From contig JARDYH010000007.1 in the NCBI GenBank assembly GCA_029215795.1, positions 73,853,763 to 73,917,762 on the forward strand: a stretch of DNA of 64,000 bases, read 5' to 3'. Every line of letters begins with the position of its first letter. Positions within the stretch are counted from its first letter, which is position 1. The DNA is from Anniella stebbinsi (Eukaryota > Chordata > Lepidosauria > Squamata > Anniellidae). The notes under the pieces are model-generated. The model did no database searches, was not told the origin of the DNA, and saw only the letters and a list, made by a program, of their open reading frames with translations. Below are positions 63,210-64,000 of the stretch, in pieces. The position numbers were made by a program, and so were the translations under genes.

Positions 63210-63760
63210 TGGAATTTCAGATTGGGTGCTTGTGCTAGAATTAACATTCAAAGCCCTGAACAGCTTGGGGCCAGGTTATCTGAAGTATCGCTTCCTCCCA
63301 TATGTACCTGCCCGGACCCTAAGATTATCTTCAGGGGTCCTCTTCTGTAAGCTCATGCCAAAGGAAGTGAGGCAGGTGACTACCAGGAGGAGGGCCTTCT
63401 CTACTGTGGCACCCCGGCTGTGGAATGAGCTCCCTAGAAAGGTTCGCCGGGCACCTACGTTATACTCTTTTTGATGCCAAGTAAAGACCTTTTTATTTTC
63501 CCAGTATTTTAACGGTTTACCATCTTAGTCTGTTAACTTTGCTGTTTTAAATCTATATTTCACATCTCTGCATTGCTGCTCAGTTTTATCCTGGTTTTGT
63601 TTTTTATATTGTACTTTTATATTGTGTTTTTATATTGTGGTTCGTTTCATATCTTGAATTGTACTTGATGGTTTTAACTTTTGTGAACCACCCAGAGAGC
63701 TTTGGCTATTGGGCAGTATAGAAGTGTAATAAATAAATAAATAAATAAATAAATGGTGGC
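63210..63760 (+). pseudogene. 5'-truncated CR1/L2-type LINE: ORF C-terminus and 3' tail
   Basis: The frame at 63226-63474 reads VLVLELTFKALNSLGPGYLK, then RRRAFSTVAPRLWNELPRKV and RRAPTLYSF. This is the C-terminal domain of the LINE ORF, aligned with 'TYKALHGLGPQYLMERL' and 'APQLWNDLPDEARLAP' of the long copy. The tail GTGAACCACCCAGAGAGCTT, then GGCTATTGGGCAGTATAG, ends in (AAAT)n at 63730-63753. Confidence 0.82.
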
Positions 63761-64000
63761 TGGAATCCCAAGGTGACGTAGCTGCTAGTATAGAATTATA
63801 AGGCAAAGAAGAGTTCCTATAAGAGTTCTGGAGACAGCCTGTTTGTGCAAAATGCTTTGTGTTCATGGTACCCTTTCGTCCTGCATTCCATCACTAAAAT
63901 TCTCCCTTGTGGGCTCTGAATGTGCATGACCTGAATCCAGAAAAATATAGCTGCATGCAGTGCACCCTGTCTTCTGAATTATGGTCTCTGCTAGGGGTGG
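63761..64000. other. Unannotated window end
   Basis: Nothing recognised. The final bases TAGGGGTGG could open another element but are cut by the window edge. Confidence 0.3.

Overview
The window looks like part of a squamate reptile (lizard or snake) nuclear chromosome. It is dominated by interspersed repeats: CR1/L2-type LINEs whose tails read 'ACCGCCCAGAGAGCTTCGG...', an RTE/BovB-type relic, a young truncated L1, a solo LTR, several families of small inverted-repeat DNA transposons, tRNA-type SINEs and many microsatellites. There is one recognisable protein-coding gene, split into exons. The species cannot be told from the sequence alone.

Region 1 (1-6180) holds DNA transposons. A 320-bp fold-back element (204-523) has a perfect 8-bp target duplication. 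It is followed by a very GC-rich block made of three related hAT-like non-autonomous elements. An outer element (1402-4543, duplication GTTTCAAC) was hit in opposite orientation by a second copy (1815-3869, duplication CTTCTTGG). A third copy lies alongside (4605-6178, duplication AAGAAAAG/AAGAAATG). Each carries a different number (2, 6 and 4) of a ~242-bp unit that is itself a long palindrome centred on a TGATGTCATCA-like core.

Region 2 (6862-22800) is a Siglec-like receptor gene on the + strand. It has seven coding exons with mutually consistent splice phases, 1338 nt in total, encoding 445 residues: signal peptide, V-set domain with the sialic-acid-binding arginine, two C2-set domains, an uncharged transmembrane helix, and a tail with one ITIM (LHYATL). 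An in-frame TAG ends the protein just before a second, well-preserved tyrosine motif (TEYAEIK) that stays open to the next stop. Intron 2 contains a nearly complete CR1/L2-type LINE with a solo LTR inserted in its reverse-transcriptase ORF (TSD CAGTG).

Region 3 (22800-64000) has no gene I can recognise. It is a repeat-rich stretch with CR1, RTE and L1 copies and MITEs, including a family flanked by 3-bp repeats, two copies of which carry telomere-like TTAGGG repeats. Several non-repetitive AT-rich blocks with homeodomain/POU-type motifs could be conserved enhancers, the best being 34738-34900. The L1 at 42338-43665 has a 16-bp target duplication and an undamaged ORF. It is among the most recent insertions here.
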